The notes beneath the pieces were generated by a model. That model worked only from the letters and a program-made list of their open reading frames with translations. It was not told the DNA's origin and searched no databases. This document shows positions 1-13,580 of a stretch of DNA of 64,000 bases, piece after piece. Each line of letters begins with the position of its first letter. The first letter of the stretch is position 1. The stretch comes from Talpa occidentalis (taxonomy: Eukaryota; Chordata; Mammalia; Eulipotyphla; Talpidae): NCBI RefSeq assembly GCF_014898055.3, contig NW_023601104.1, forward strand, positions 47,552,699-47,616,698, read 5' to 3'. The translations under genes and the position numbers were made by a program.

Positions 1-1020
1 CTCTTCTGTTAAGACTAAATTCTAACTAACATTCCTCCAGTGTTTTTTTTTTTTTTATTTAGCTTTATCAATTTTTTTTTTTAAAGTCCAGAATGTCTAT
101 ATGACACTTTTGTTCAACCAGCAAACCTTTCCTGTGCCCTGCTACATGCTAGGCACTGTTCCAGTCTCCAAGGACCTTTAGGGGAAAAAAATGGTTTCAA
201 GGAAAGGCAAATACAAAAGAATCACAATGTTATCAGATAAATTAAATGACAGAAGCCTGCACAGATCCAGAGAAAATACATTTAATCAAGGTGAGTTTGT
301 TAGACAAGACTTTCAAATGGAGTCTTAAATCACTCAACTTGAGAAATGCAGGGTCTCTTCTTAGAAAGGGTTTGTCTTGTTCATGAGCTGTGTATTGATA
401 ATGCTTCACCACTTTTCTCTACCCTAAATAGAAATACCCTCTATTGTAGCAGTCTGTGCTATATTTAGTTTGAAGAAGTGGTTAATTTATCAGAACATCC
501 ATTTGTCATATAAAATTAAAGTTGTTAATTTAGAATTAACTGGTTTTGTAATTCTTTATTCTTTATAAATGTTTTCATTTTATAAGACTAATAAAGGAAA
601 TGTATACTAATATACACACACACACATATTTAAGTACCATTATCAAATAACTAAGGCAAGTCAATAGCAGATGCTGAATTTTTTTCTTTAGGACATGTCT
701 CCACATTGCTCAGGCTTCAGAAACATGGGGCATCATCCTTAACAATTTCTTCTCCCTCATCATCCTGACCCTCCCTTAAAAGACAAACAATCACCAAATT
801 ATGTTAAACATCATGAACATCTTTCCTCTCCTTTCCATCCTTCCAGTGGTCTGTCATCAAGGATCTACATCATCAGATGGGAGCCCCTTCCCATGTGGCT
901 TCTCTGCACGGTTTTGGTCTTCTCTAAACAGTAATGACAAGGAGTTTTAATAACTCAGACAAAGCACTCAAAAGCTCTTTCCTCATTCTCTTCCAGAGCT
1001 CCTCAACTTGTTAGTCTAAA
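1..1020. other. Intergenic, no gene seen
   Basis: AT-rich sequence with T runs near 47-84 and a short (CA)n at about 615-626. No exon-like or family-like sequence recognised. Confidence 0.6.
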
Positions 1021-1033
1021 ATAACTGCTTTAG

Positions 1034-1299
1034 GGCCTCCCCTGGTGGCGCAGCGGTTTGAGCGCTGGGCTGTGTAGCTGCCAGCAGCCTCTGCAGCTCC
1101 GGTTCGATCTCCGGCCGCCGGCAAGGGTCCCACATGGCACGCAGACCTCTCCTGCCACCTGCTGCTCCCCTCAGCAGTGTATTTCATCAGTCTGCCTGTT
1201 CTGTTTCCCGCTCTGGCTCTGGTGAATTCTCTCACCCTCCCGTGCTTCTGACTGTACCCTGTGCTTGTATAAATAAATAAATAAAACTTTAAAAAAAAA
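1034..1299 (+). repeat. tRNA-derived SINE, full length
   Basis: Head ggcctcccctggtggcgcag, B box ggttcgatct, AATAAA-rich tail. Target-site duplication ataactgctttag at 1021-1033 and 1300-1312. Confidence 0.9.
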
Positions 1300-1452
1300 A
1301 TAACTGCTTTAGAATACCACTGTTATTTTCACATGCCACTGATATAAACTAATCCCTCAGATCTATTATTGATTTCCTATTCTTTAAAGAAAAATGCCAA
1401 ATCTATTGATGGGTTGATAATTTTGGAATGAGACAACCTGCTGAGCAAGATA

Positions 1453-1600
1453 GATTCACTCACTCATTTATCAAATATTTATCAAACAACAATAGCATGC
1501 CAAAGACCAACTGGTATTGGGAACCGAGAAGTGAACAAAGTCTCTGCCCTCAGAATACGTACATTCAGTGGTGTCAGATGGTTCAATAAAGAAGCAGATG
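1453..1600 (-). repeat. L2 3' end fragment
   Basis: cactcatttatcaaatatttat, then gtgaacaaagtctctgccct, matches the reverse complement of the L2 3' end. Confidence 0.55.
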
Positions 1601-2029
1601 ATATAAGTTCTTATATAATAAGTACTATAGAGAATACATACCAGGGTAAAGAGAGCCACAGGGGGTGGCTATATTTGGTAGTCATCTCTGCAAGTTCTCA
1701 GATAAATAGGGAATTTTTCTTGGCATTCAGAAGACTACACTAAAAATTTCTGAATTCTTCTATCTTCCACCTAGATTTTAAAATTTTGGGGCTCAGGCTT
1801 AGTATCTGATTTATTTTTTCCTTTTTATACCATATGGGAATGATTAACAATTACTTCTTTTCCATAGAATTATTGAAAACAAAAGCACCAATTCCAGATA
1901 TGTTATTTAAATAGGAGGAAACTCAAAGATTCTTTAATTTTATTAATTACTAAAGTCTTGTAACTACAACAGGTTTACTATGCCAGTAAGATAAAATATA
2001 GTCCTGAATATCATTCTTCCATAAAACAG

Positions 2030-2545
2030 AAGGAAATCCTGTCATTTGTGGTAACCTGAAAGGATACTGAGTGCAACAGGCCAAATGAAATAAGCTAGAT
2101 GAGAAAGACATATACCATCTGATCTCACTTATCTGTAGAACCTAAAAAAAAAAAAGAACCCTGAACAAAAACAAAATGAGGTCATAGAGAGAATAAATTA
2201 GTGGTTTCCACAGGTGGGGAGTGGGTGGTAGACAAAATGGGTGAAGCTGGTCAAACATTACAAACTTCCAAATATAAAATAAGTCAGTGCTGGGGAGGAT
2301 ATGAACAGCATGGGAACAACAGTTAATAATAGCGTATTATATATCTGAAAGTTACTGAGAGCAGATCTTAAAAGTTCTGATGACGAGAAAAAAAAATTCT
2401 AATTAGATATGGTGATTGGTGTTAACTAGACTTACTGTGATGAATATTTCACAATTACACAAATATCAAATCATTTAGTTGTACACCTGAAAGTAATGTA
2501 ATATAATATGTCAACTACATCTCAAAAAAATAAAATAAAATAAGG
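2030..2545 (+). mobile_element. L1 3' end fragment
   Basis: Typical L1 tail wording: atgaaataagctagatgag, gatctcacttatctgtagaa, agtggtttccacaggtgggg and ttgtacacctgaaagtaatg, ending in an A-rich aaaataaaataagg tail. Confidence 0.85.
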
Positions 2546-2899
2546 TCTTGACTACTATGTCTCACCCTATTTGGCTCCATAATGGTTGAGATTCAGGGAT
2601 CCAGTCTGTGGTATTAGTCAAAAGTTGTCTGAGTGTGATGAGATATTCAGGTCAACATTTCTGACCTGGCATCTCCAGATCTTTCCAGGAAATTGAAAAA
2701 CTCCCAAGGTGTAATAGAAACCATATGGTCAATCTATCCTCCTAATATTCTTTCAACAGGATGTTTCTAGGTTTTGGCAGTTAATGAAATGATAAGAGTT
2801 CTTTTAATTTACAGTATTGTACTTCCTAGCAAAGCTTATTAAGTATAGGCATTTGAAGGGCTATCAGGAAACACAGAAAATTAGGGCTAATATCTACAA

Positions 2900-3078
2900 A
2901 ATATATCTAAAGCAATGTTTCCCAAAGTGTGATTCCCCTATCAGTGGCATCGGCATTATCTGAGAACTTGCTAGAAATGAAAACTTCACAGCACTGCCCC
3001 ACACATACATAAATTATGGGGTAAGGGCCAGCAATATAGGCTTTCAGAACAACTCCATAAGGTTTAAGAACCACTGAT
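2900..3078 (+). mobile_element. MER5-like hAT-Charlie DNA transposon remnant
   Basis: Begins near gtttcccaaagtgtgattcc, includes gagaacttgctagaaatg and ggccagcaatataggcttt, and ends aagaaccactg, as in MER5A elements. Confidence 0.7.
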
Positions 3079-3886
3079 CAAAAGTATTTTAAAGAGACAT
3101 TGTCAGTATTGCCAAGAAACAGCAAAGTAGTTAGACAAGATGCCAGAAAATTCCAAGAATCTGATAGAAAAAAGTAAATCACCAGATACTTCTTTGCTTG
3201 TTTGTTTCTTTTCTAAAAAATGGGTGCTGGTAGCATATGGAATCACTTAGATTTCCAGTCTAAGTAGCTGGCCAGAATCTGGGTCCAGATCTGGATAGAA
3301 GGCAGGCATGTTGCATAGGCCAGAGAAGTGACCATTTAAAAAAGTTCCAGAACACCAGCAGATTTTTATATTTTATGGTAGAATTAGCCATTCTCATGCT
3401 CCACCCATACTACGGCACATTAAAAACACAGCCATCTGCTTCAAATCCCACCCTGCTAGTAAATTATTTTCCCCACCAACACCACCAAATATGGCACACA
3501 TTTAAAAGGACGTCATTGAACTTTATGGATCTGTGTTTTTTGCAAATACAAGGGCCATTAATTGCATCTACAGCTGTGGCCTTCCCCATGCTAAAACATG
3601 TCAGGCTGCCAGTAATACATTTTCTGGGAGATTCAAGAAGAAAAGTCTCCTTTTGTCTTTCTTTCTGTAGTGGCTTCCATAAGCACTCAGACTCCACCAG
3701 CATAGGAAATCCTATTCCTTAGTATTTTGTCAACAAAAATAGGAAACAAAAACAAGCAAAAGTTTACCTCCTCTGTGATAACCATCATGATGCACTTGGT
3801 AGAGAAATACAAAACTTATAGTCGAACACACCTGTGGTGCCTATTTCAGAACACTGGACTTAGCTATAATAAAAGTTACTTTCTAG

Positions 3887-4093
3887 GGCCTCCTCGGTGG
3901 CGCAGTGGTTGAGCACTGGGTTGTGAAGCTGCCCGCCCGCTGCTCCCCTCAGCAGTGTACCTCGGTCCTTCTGCCTGCTCTGTTCCCCGCTCTGGCTCTG
4001 GTGAATTCTCTCACCCTCCCGAGCTTCTGACTGTACCCAGTGCTTGCATAAATAAATAAATAAATCTTTTTTTTTTTTTTTAAATAAATAAAT
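3887..4093 (+). repeat. tRNA-derived SINE with internal deletion
   Basis: The head joins directly to the cccgctgctcc block, so about 95 nt including the B box are missing. Target-site duplication aaaagttactttctag is at 3871-3886 and 4094-4109. Confidence 0.9.
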
Positions 4094-4109
4094 AAAAGTT
4101 ACTTTCTAG

Positions 4110-6196
4110 GTTAATTTCAAAGAGTAATAAAGATCGGGTTCTACAGCCTTGGGCATCTGTGAACTTCCTTGGCAGGCAAAATGATAAAGACATTTGGTGC
4201 CCCATCTCCCCATACATATACTTCTTTCTGTAATCCTCTCCTATCTTCAGGTAAACTACTTCACTATCCATATTCAAAAAATCAAATTACTACACCTTTG
4301 CAAAGTCCCACTCATCACCTTGACCCAAATGTCTAAGGCTGTGTAAAAACAGTATTGTCAGATTTCATAAATGTGCAATGATGACTCAAAGTGAAAAGAG
4401 ACATTCTGTCACAAGGGAAACAGTACTTGTCAAAAAAACTCATATTAAAATCGGGTAGCTCTCAGATTATAGGTTAGAGAGCTTTATTTTTAGAGATAAG
4501 TTTTCTATTTTGTACTGGCTCTAAAAACTAAATTTTAATAAGTGGTACTTTGTTTCAAAATCCAGGGTTAGGACTTCACTATTACAAATTCATTAAAAAT
4601 TATATTTGCCAATAATTAAGAAAATTTCCATTTTTAAATAGTTTTCATTTTTAGACTATTCCACTTACTCTTAAAACTGAAGAGCAGTTAATTTTTTGTA
4701 CTGTGAAACACCTCATTCTATTACTGTGTCTGAAATAAACCAGTTTACATGTTTTTTACACTCAAGTATCAATCATAAACCACTGGTAAAAATGGGTACA
4801 CCACCTTCAGTAAAGTCAACATCCTCAACATTGTAAAATACATATCTTTGAATCATCTCCTTCTAGAAGTCAAGTTCCCAGCTTTTCTTTGAACTTTTCT
4901 CTCTTCTTTTTTTTTCTCTCTTTCTGTTTCTCCCCAATAACAAGAAGTCTTAGGAAAATAAACTAAGGGAGAAAATATTTACAGGGTATGATTCAGAGAA
5001 TTTCCATCTGGGACTCCTCCTACTTGAAGAAAATGTTTACTAGTTTTGTCTTCCCCTCACTCCAGGTATAAAGGTCCCCTTGGTTTTCTCTCCTTTGTCA
5101 TCTTACTGATGACCATTAGGCCACTCTGTGAGGTAACTCTAGGGGAAGAGTGATTGGCTGACAAGGGCAGGTGGAACAGCATGCCCCAACAGTCCTGCCA
5201 GGAGAAGCAGACAGCAACACAACCTGCCCTTTCCCCTTTCTCTCCGAAACACACCATCAGATAATATTTATATGGAGGGAGTAAATCTCTATGGATAGAA
5301 CTTGGTTGATATCCCCTGTCCTAGAAGGGGAGATATTTTCACCAAGACCTAATAATAAGAACCTCTCCTAGCAATGGTGCACATCAGTCTGACATCTCGG
5401 CTGGCAGGTGGCAGCTGACATCCAGCATTGTCAGGAAAGTATTTTCCATCAGGCAATACAAGTTGTCCCCAGAGTGGCCCAGCAGCATTCAACCCAGTAT
5501 GCCAAAAAAGTAACAGATTATAATTCTGTGGTTAAAAAGGAAATCAGCACAACTTTCTGGGAAAGAAGAACTTCTTTATAGGGAAAAGAGAGAAAGCTAC
5601 CTAGAGAATGAGAAAGAAAAAAAGCCATAGGAGGAAAAGTTCTGGAAACTTGTAGAGAAAATTATAAAACTTAGAACTATAAAAGAATATAAAACTGCAT
5701 ACAAAAGAAGGCATAGCTGTAATTTATTTTATAAAATGCTTAACAATGAGGAATTGTGCTTAAATATTTGAGAGCTATTTTACAATTCACTCAAAAGCAG
5801 CATAGGGCAAAGAATGAAAGGTTTATAAAGCCAAGAACCTAATGACAGTACAGGTGATAAGCATCAAAATGGATCATTGAGTAACTGTGAAATTTAATTA
5901 TTTGAGGAAAGGTAACTTTTTTAACTTTGACCAGATAGCACCTATTATATTTACCACTTTATAGTTATCTGTCCTGACTACTTTGTAAGGTTGTGACAAA
6001 TAAGATTAGCATGTCTAGACCAGAATGGGTAAGAGCCCTGTTCTTTCTCTTTAGTTATCTTTGTTGAATACATGCTTCTCACACTTCACTATTTTATATA
6101 TGGCATCTAGTTTAATCTCTACGACAATTCCTTGAGGTTTGTAGAGAACGTATTTTGGATCGGGGCACCACTTTCTGAGAAAGTAATGTTTATGCT
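4110..6196. other. Intergenic, no gene seen
   Basis: Unique-looking AT-rich sequence with a pyrimidine-rich stretch near 4895-4930. Open frames here are short and unlike any family I know. Confidence 0.6.
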
Positions 6197-6212
6197 AAGA
6201 ACTGAAATATGA

Positions 6213-6477
6213 GGGCCTCTCTGGTGGCGCAGGCAGTTGAGCGCAGCGCTGTGAAGCTGTCTGCAGCCTCTGCAGTGCCGGTTCGATCTCCATCGGCCTT
6301 AGAGCAACCCACATGGCGAGCAGACCTCTCCTGTCTTACCCGCTGCTCCCCACAGCAGTGTATTTTGTCAGTCTGCCTGTTCTGCTCCCCGCTCTGTCAC
6401 TGGTGAATCCTCTCACCCTCCCGTGCATCTAGCCTGTACCCTGGTTCTTGTATAAATAACATAACTCTTTTTAAAAA
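6213..6477 (+). repeat. tRNA-derived SINE, full length
   Basis: Same family, with a gcaggcagttgag A-box variant. Target-site duplication aagaactgaaatatga (6197-6212) against a one-mismatch copy at 6478-6493. Confidence 0.9.
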
Positions 6478-6493
6478 AAGAACTAAAATATGA

Positions 6494-9400
6494 GAACGAG
6501 CCACTAAGTAGAGCGAGAATAAGACTTTTCTAAGCTAAGGAAATGTTCCATTTCACACTGTCAGGCAACACCCATGATGCCAAAGGTTAGTCGTAGGTAA
6601 CAGAGGTAAAATGGTATAAAACATTAACTCCTGTAAATGTATTTTTAAAAGATGCTAGTTCCCACTTTAGAAAATCCACTCACAATATGCTGCATTACAG
6701 TAAGGGTGAGAATGGAAAGATTTTATTTAGCTCATTTACTTGGAAGAAAAAGGTTCCAACATTCAGGAAGCTGAGGCACTGGTTATGTTTGGGAATAGGT
6801 GTCCAGATGTTTTCATAGACACATTCTCCAACAACAGAGCTGATAACTAAAATATACTATGCTGTGTTGGTAATACTGAAGCAAAAAGCTGCCTTTTCAC
6901 CATGACAGATAACTGAAATGAAGTATTTTCTGAATAAACATTTTTAGTTTGCTAAGTCACACAGACAGCTTTCATATTATGCATCAAAACAGACAACCTT
7001 TTCCAAGTTTAAAAAAAAATCACAGCGATTTTTAAATAAAACATTAAGCAAATAAATATAAACCTGAATATCTCTGAAGAGTAGACTTTGGACTAACCTT
7101 TGATGATTGATTCTAAACCCATCTATGATAATTATGAAAGGTAATATAAGTGAGGTGACTGAAATTTCTTATATTACAGTTAACCCTAGATTTTTCAGCT
7201 TTTGAGTATTTAGGTTGTAAGAAATGTCAACCCAAGATAATGGAAAAGGGCAAAAACAGACAAACAACAAACACACAACAGAAAATAACCATTCAGGGAG
7301 ATTGCATCTATGGCTTTGGATGAAAATGCAGAAAGAGGAAAGGAAGCAAAGAAAGCAACTGACACAACCATTGATCCATCATTTAAATTCACTGAATTTG
7401 CATTGGTTTGCAGAGTAGAGAATTTTGTCCTTCTTTTGTCCATGGAAACTGATTCACAGCAAAATTATGTGACATGTCCAGGATCATTAAACAAACAAAC
7501 AAACAAATAGAATAGGTGCCAACGTTTGAATGCAGATATCTCATGATTACAAAGTTCAAATGACCAGAGTAGATGAGCTTGCTCCTACCCACCTCTCCCA
7601 TCTTCTCTCTCTTCTCATCACTCACATACTCTCCTGTGTTACTCAGCAAGGCAAATTCTTCCCTTCATCACAACTAAACTGCTTTTTCTTTTGTTTAGAA
7701 AACTCTATTCCCATTCTACCTAGTGGCCCATTCTCATCTTTCAGTCCTCAGCATAAATATGGCTTCCCCAGAAAGCGGTGCCCCAATTCAAAATATATCC
7801 TCCCATGATCCCCTGATATATGTCTCCATAATACTAAATTAATTTTCATTTCATCTGCCATATTTTTGTAATTATACCTTTAATTGTTTCCTCCTTTAAT
7901 GCTGCCTTCCTCACTAAACTCCAAGTTTCAGCAATATAGAGACCACATCTGTTTGCTCTTGACTCTCTATCCAGGACCTAGGCTTTGTGTCTTTTAGATT
8001 AAGTCACTGTCAGGGAATTTGAGTTTCTTTGTCTGAAAAGTAGATATTCAATAATAATATCTATCTCATAAGGTTTTGAGGGCAGAACATAATAGGGGAA
8101 GTCACTAGAGTTGTGCCAGCCCACCAAAGATGCTAACTCAATACTTGAATCTGAAATCAGAAGCCCAAAATTTGAAAGAATTAAAGAAATGTAAGAGCTC
8201 TGTATCTATCAGAATAGTTTATAATGCAAAGAACAGAAAATTCAACTCAAACTGGCTTAAACAATAATGGGAATTCACAGGCACATAAAACCAAAAAGCT
8301 CACTAGAGATGGAAGCACCACATATCACTCCCGTGAGGTCCAGCTGACTTCTCTGCGGTTCTCCTGGCTCTGCCCTAGTCCATATGTTATTCTTCCTTAG
8401 GCTGGCTTCCCTCACTCTGTAACATACTTGTCAGCAGCCATGTGAGGGACACACTTTCTCCTTCACATTTAGGGAAGAGAGAACATGGATTCTCACAATA
8501 AAGAAGAGTGCTCAGTTTGGAGACCACTGAACTCACTCTAGTGATTAGGTGAATGCCAGGCACTGCATGCACAACAGGGGAGAGTGGGTAAGGAGGTGCC
8601 AGACACTGGAAAAGAGTGAAACGAGTGCCACAAAGACAGCCACAAGGCAGCACCAAAAAATGCTCAGTGAGCGACGATGCACTCCAAAGATTTTTTTTTT
8701 AAGGAAATAAATTATCTTACGAAAAACAACTAAATTAGAATAAATCATTTTGGTGGGGAAAATGTTGACACCTACATTATGTCATAGTTTGTAGAAATGT
8801 TAAACTTATTTGTAAAATTTAGTGAGTAAATGCCATGACCTGAAAATAAACATACAAAAAATGTTGACTTCTGAGATATCTAGGATCCTAATGAGCTCAG
8901 ATGGAAGGGAGTAGGGGTGGGGATGGAGGCAGCAAGGGCTGTCTGAATGCCCAACAGGAATCCCAAGAGTAGTCCCTCTCAGGACTATCCACTGCCTCCC
9001 AGGAGCGCCTCTGAGGCTGAGCACCACCATCTTCAAAGCTGCTCTGAAGCCCCCAGAGGGGAAAATCATTCAATCCTTCAATCCAGTTCCTACAGATATA
9101 AAATTAACTGGACAAGCAGAATAAAAACTTCCCAAGAGTGGGAAAGTTTTAAATGATGCAAGTTCCTCTCCTTACTTTTCCACAGGAAATACACAAACAC
9201 TCCATCAGTGCCACTGGAATGGCAGAAACAATGACACAAACATTTTCTCTATTTAGAAAGAAACTAAAAGTCCCAGTACAAGCAAGTCAACTGAAGATGA
9301 TTTCCTTTTGAATAAAGCATTTGATTGGGTCTTGGGGCATGTTTGGTTGTAAGGATTTGAAATCCACCCAAGGTCCTAAAGCAAAAAAAGGAAATGTATT

Positions 9401-11435
9401 GGATCACTACCCAGTATTTCCCGATCATGAAGCACAGCTGGCTTCAAAACGGATTGGATTCACTTGACGAAGAAGAAAATGCCAATTGCTTTAGTCTTCT
9501 CCACAACAACCAGCTTTTCTGAATTAACTATGGATCCATCCTGGCTTTACATATTCCTTGTTTAAGATCCACTACTATAAAGCTGAATAGTTCCTACAAG
9601 CTGATTTCAAAGTTATGGGGAAAAAAGCCCACTGTTACATTAGATGTCTGTCCTTGGCCAATCAGCTATGGCTGGGAAGGGCTGGGTCAGCAATTCCAGT
9701 TCACTGTGCACTCAGGAGGGGGTGTATCAGCTGACTGAGAAGAGGAGCATGAAAGTCAAATGACCAGAGTGCCTGTCAGACATGTCAGTCCTTTCATCCC
9801 CTATCAAAGTACAGTTTGTTACATGACTTTATTAAAAAAAAAAAATCACAGAAATAGGTACCAGTACAGGAACATGGACTAGGTCTGGAGAACTAATCTC
9901 TCAGATAAAATTGTATGTATCTTTTATAAAGCACAACTTCTTAGTGCTGCGTATTTTCACCTGCCAAATAAAGATAATCACAGTTGTCCTTGTAACTCAC
10001 AGGATTATAGAAAGGATAAAGAAATAATAGACATGAAAGCGCTTTACAACATTAAAATGATGTTCTTTATACTCAGCACACTAGAAAGCTTCTCTTCTGA
10101 ATTCTAACTCAGTCTTCGCTGTTTCTATGGAAACACTTGAGTTCAGGGATCATTTGTCAAAACAGCCATTTTAGGTTATCTCTCTAGGTGGACAAATCAT
10201 AATTTTGGGGTGGCGTGTTTTACAAGCCATGTGGTTACATAGCATACACATGGAAGATAGGAGAAAGAAGAGCTACAAAGATTACAGAAAGGCAGAAAAT
10301 TGAAAACAACCAAAACACAAAGCAAAAAACAAGAGGGAAACATCCTCAAGAAAACAAACATATCTATAACAGTTTGCAATGATTTGTATTCCCTGTCCAC
10401 TAAGGACAAAAGGAATGAAAATAGGTGACAAATGATGGATTTGAATAAGAGAGAAACTCCTGGGAATGAGGGCAGCTAAGTATTCTTTACTAATAAAATT
10501 ATTCCCCGACTCCTTCCCAAGCAGCAAATGACACATTCTTTGACAGCAGGATTTTGTTGCCTTCATCTTTGTTTCCCCAGCACCCAGTGCAGTGTCTGCC
10601 CTATAAGCACTCAGCTAATATTGTTGAAGACCTGAATGCTCAGAGGCTGAGAAGGTAGCAAGAGACAACAGCCATTTTTATCCTTTCTCTATGCAAGAAA
10701 TTAGTTCCTTGGCACCAAGGAGGAGAAGGGAGACATTTCATTTAACTTCTCCCTACCAACACAAAATGTGCCAACAGTGAGAATGCTTTTGCTTTTGTGG
10801 ACCTAGAGGTGATCCTCAAGTACAAAGTGTTCCTCTACGCTGTTATTTTTTAGAGTAGCCTGACATTTCTACCAAAGTCTTTTGCTTTATGTTTTATGGC
10901 TCTTAGTCTGCTCATGTCATTGGACTCGACTTGTCAACAATCAGCAGTCCTTGAGACTGTGTTCAGAGAGCGACCAAGCTTCCAGTACTGCAGAAAGCAG
11001 TATGGCCAGTGCTCAAGAGACTTGGAATAGATCTGATCTTAGCAACAACTGGTTATCTAGACTTAGGCTCCTCATTGAGCTTCTCTTGATCTGCTTCCTT
11101 ACTCCTAAAATGAAGAAGTTAAGCTAGGCGTTAGAGAATGCCTCAATTCCTTTACTGTATGGTATCAAGCCAGGCACCAGATAAAAAGCAAACATGGTAT
11201 TTCTTGTATTTTTAATTCCATATTTTCAGCAACTTCTGAGTACATTTAAAGCCTGAATCTTATTTACATCTGAGGCACCTGTTTTTTTTTTTTTTATCTC
11301 TAAGAGGATGGGTTCATCTTCTTCATCTCCATTACAATGAGGCAAACATGACAACATAAAAACAATTTTTTTTAAATAAAAAAGCCAACTTTACTACCAA
11401 AATAACTGAAAGAAAAAAGTCAAAGAAAAAAAATA
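6494..11435. other. Intergenic, no gene seen
   Basis: Mostly unique sequence. MIR-like text lies near 8000-8090, an old unidentified interspersed repeat is likely around 8200-8420, and a short (acaa)n tract is near 7490-7508. No coding sequence recognised. Confidence 0.55.
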
Positions 11436-11688
11436 TTTTTTAAAGATTTATTTATTTATTCATACAAGCAGTGGGTACAGTCAGAAGCGAGGGAGGGTGA
11501 CAGAATTCACCAGAGCCAGAGTGGGGAACAGAACAGGCAGACTGACAAAGTACACTGCTAAGGGGAGCAGCGGGCAGCAGGAGAGGTCTGCGCACCATGT
11601 GGGACCCTCACCCCGCGGCCAGGGATCAAACCAGCTGCGGGCAGCTTCACAACCCAGCACTCAACCACTGTACCACTGGGGAGGCCCC
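11436..11688 (-). repeat. tRNA-derived SINE, minus orientation
   Basis: Reads as the reverse complement: tttaaagatttatttattt tail at left, gaggcccc head at right. Confidence 0.88.
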
Positions 11689-11736
11689 AATGAAAAAATT
11701 TTAAACACAAACACAAAAGAGCAAAAATCCAGCCTG

Positions 11737-12007
11737 GGGCCTTCTTGGTGGCACAGGGGTTAAATCTTAGCGTTATCAAGCTATCACCAGCCACTGCAGC
11801 CTGAGTTCCCTGAGTTTGATCCCTGCCAAGGAGCTAACCCACATATGGTACGGAAGACCTCTCCTGTCTTGCCTGCTGCTCGGCCTGTTCTGCTCCCTAA
11901 TCTGTCTCTGGTGAATCCTCTCACTACTACCACTACCCTCCCGCACCTCTGGCCTACACCCCAGTTCTTAGATGCATAAATAAATAAAATAAATCTTAAA
12001 AAAAAAA
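11737..12007 (+). repeat. tRNA-derived SINE, diverged subfamily
   Basis: Head gggccttcttggtggcacag, with 'cttagcgttatcaagctatc' replacing the usual 'gctgtgaagctg' segment. The same variant is seen in the copy at 48537. Confidence 0.85.
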
Positions 12008-12580
12008 TTCCAGTGTGTCAAATATAATAATGTGTAATTAACACATCACAGTTGAATTACTTCCAGTTCAATTTGTAGCAGGTCCAAGCAAATAAACATT
12101 ACTAAACATATAAATGATCATCTCAATTATGCCTCAATCCAAAACAAACTTTTGACAGAAGGAAAACATGTTGCTCCAAAGAATAAACTGGAACAGAGCA
12201 GAACTTTCTTTAGCCTTTGTAGAAATATTAGGTTTGCAAATGTCTTTTAAAAAAATTACTAGATTCAAATTTACTAGAATAATCTAACGTAGCCTTTCTA
12301 GTCCATACTCCAAGTCCTAATGTCACAAGGCATCCATGGTAGAGAATGGTTCTTTCAGAATCATTCTTGAAAGAACTCAGGAAACCATTTCTCAAATTAT
12401 TTACTATAAACCCAGTTCAGAAAAGCTGATTTAACAAACTTAATACTCAGTATTCCTTATACTTCACCTCTTCACAACAGTCTGTGTTCTCACAAGCCAT
12501 AGGAATATGATGACAGAAATGGATCAAGTATTAGCAAAATATACACAATGAGGAAAGCTATAGAAAATGACTGGATTCCA

Positions 12581-12850
12581 GGGCCTCCCGGGTGGTGCAA
12601 GGGATTAAGACACAGTACTGTGAAGCTGTCCACCCCTGCAGCATGGGTTTGATTATGGCTGGCTGCAGAGCTACCCACATGGCACAGAGACCTCTCCTGG
12701 CTCGCCCACTGCTCCCCTCAACAGTGTATTTCAGTAGATCTGCCTATTCTGCTCCCGGCTCTGTCTTTGGTAAATCCTCTCTCCCCCCACACCTCTGGCC
12801 TGTATCCCAGTTCTTGTACGCATGAATAAATAAATCTTTAAAAATAAAAA
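12581..12850 (+). repeat. tRNA-derived SINE
   Basis: Target-site duplication atgactggattcc at 12567-12579, with a one-mismatch copy at 12853-12865. Confidence 0.88.
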
Positions 12851-12940
12851 AGATGACTGGATTTCTAAAGAAAAAGCAAGCAGATCAAGATAAATTTTAA
12901 AAGACCTGTATATCAAAAGAGATTTAAGAACATCAAATAG

Positions 12941-13222
12941 GGCCTCCCTGGTGGTGTAAGGGGTTAAGCACTGCACTACCGCACTATGAAGCAGTCCGCA
13001 GCGTCTGCAGCACGAGTTTGATCCTGGCCGGCCATGGAGCAACCCACATGGTGCAGCAGACTTCTGCTATCTCACCCACTGCTCCCCTCAGCAGTGTATT
13101 CGGTCAATCTGCCTGTTCTGTTCCCCACTCTGTCTCTGGTGAATCCTCTCACCCCCCCCCCACCCCCCGCATCTGTGGCGTGTACCTCAGCTTTTGTATG
13201 CATAAATAAATATTTTTTAAAA
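12941..13222 (+). repeat. tRNA-derived SINE with a short internal duplication
   Basis: The segment gcactaccgcactatgaag repeats 'gcacta'. The body includes a C-rich stretch near 13150-13170. The flanking duplication is atcaaata. Confidence 0.88.
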
Positions 13223-13580
13223 AATCAAATAATTATAATGTACAAACTTAACTTTGATTTTGAATCAGTAACTCATTTAAAAACAAAATTTATGAGACAA
13301 CTGAAGCAACATAAACCTTAAGTGGTTATGATATTCAGGAATTAATTTCTAAGCATGATGATATTAATCTGATTATATTTAAAAAGAGTCCTTTTCAAGG
13401 AGAAATCTTTCAAGATTAAGGATTATAATGTCTGCATTTCTTGACAATCAGGGACATGTACAAGCACAGAAGAAATAGAAATGGCCATAAATTGATCATT
13501 GTTCAAGGAGGAAAATAGATTTAAAAAAAAAAAGTTTACTACACTATTTGCTCAGTTTTTGCATATGTTTGAAAAGTTCC

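Noticed and set aside
1011..1235. Numerous 60-110 codon frames with repeated motifs such as SAGLRS and [11 protein letters not shown]
   Set aside because: All are readings of the tRNA-derived SINE in different frames and strands.
3375..3722. 115-codon frame in the upstream intergenic region
   Set aside because: No family resemblance, no splice or promoter context, and the composition is like its surroundings.
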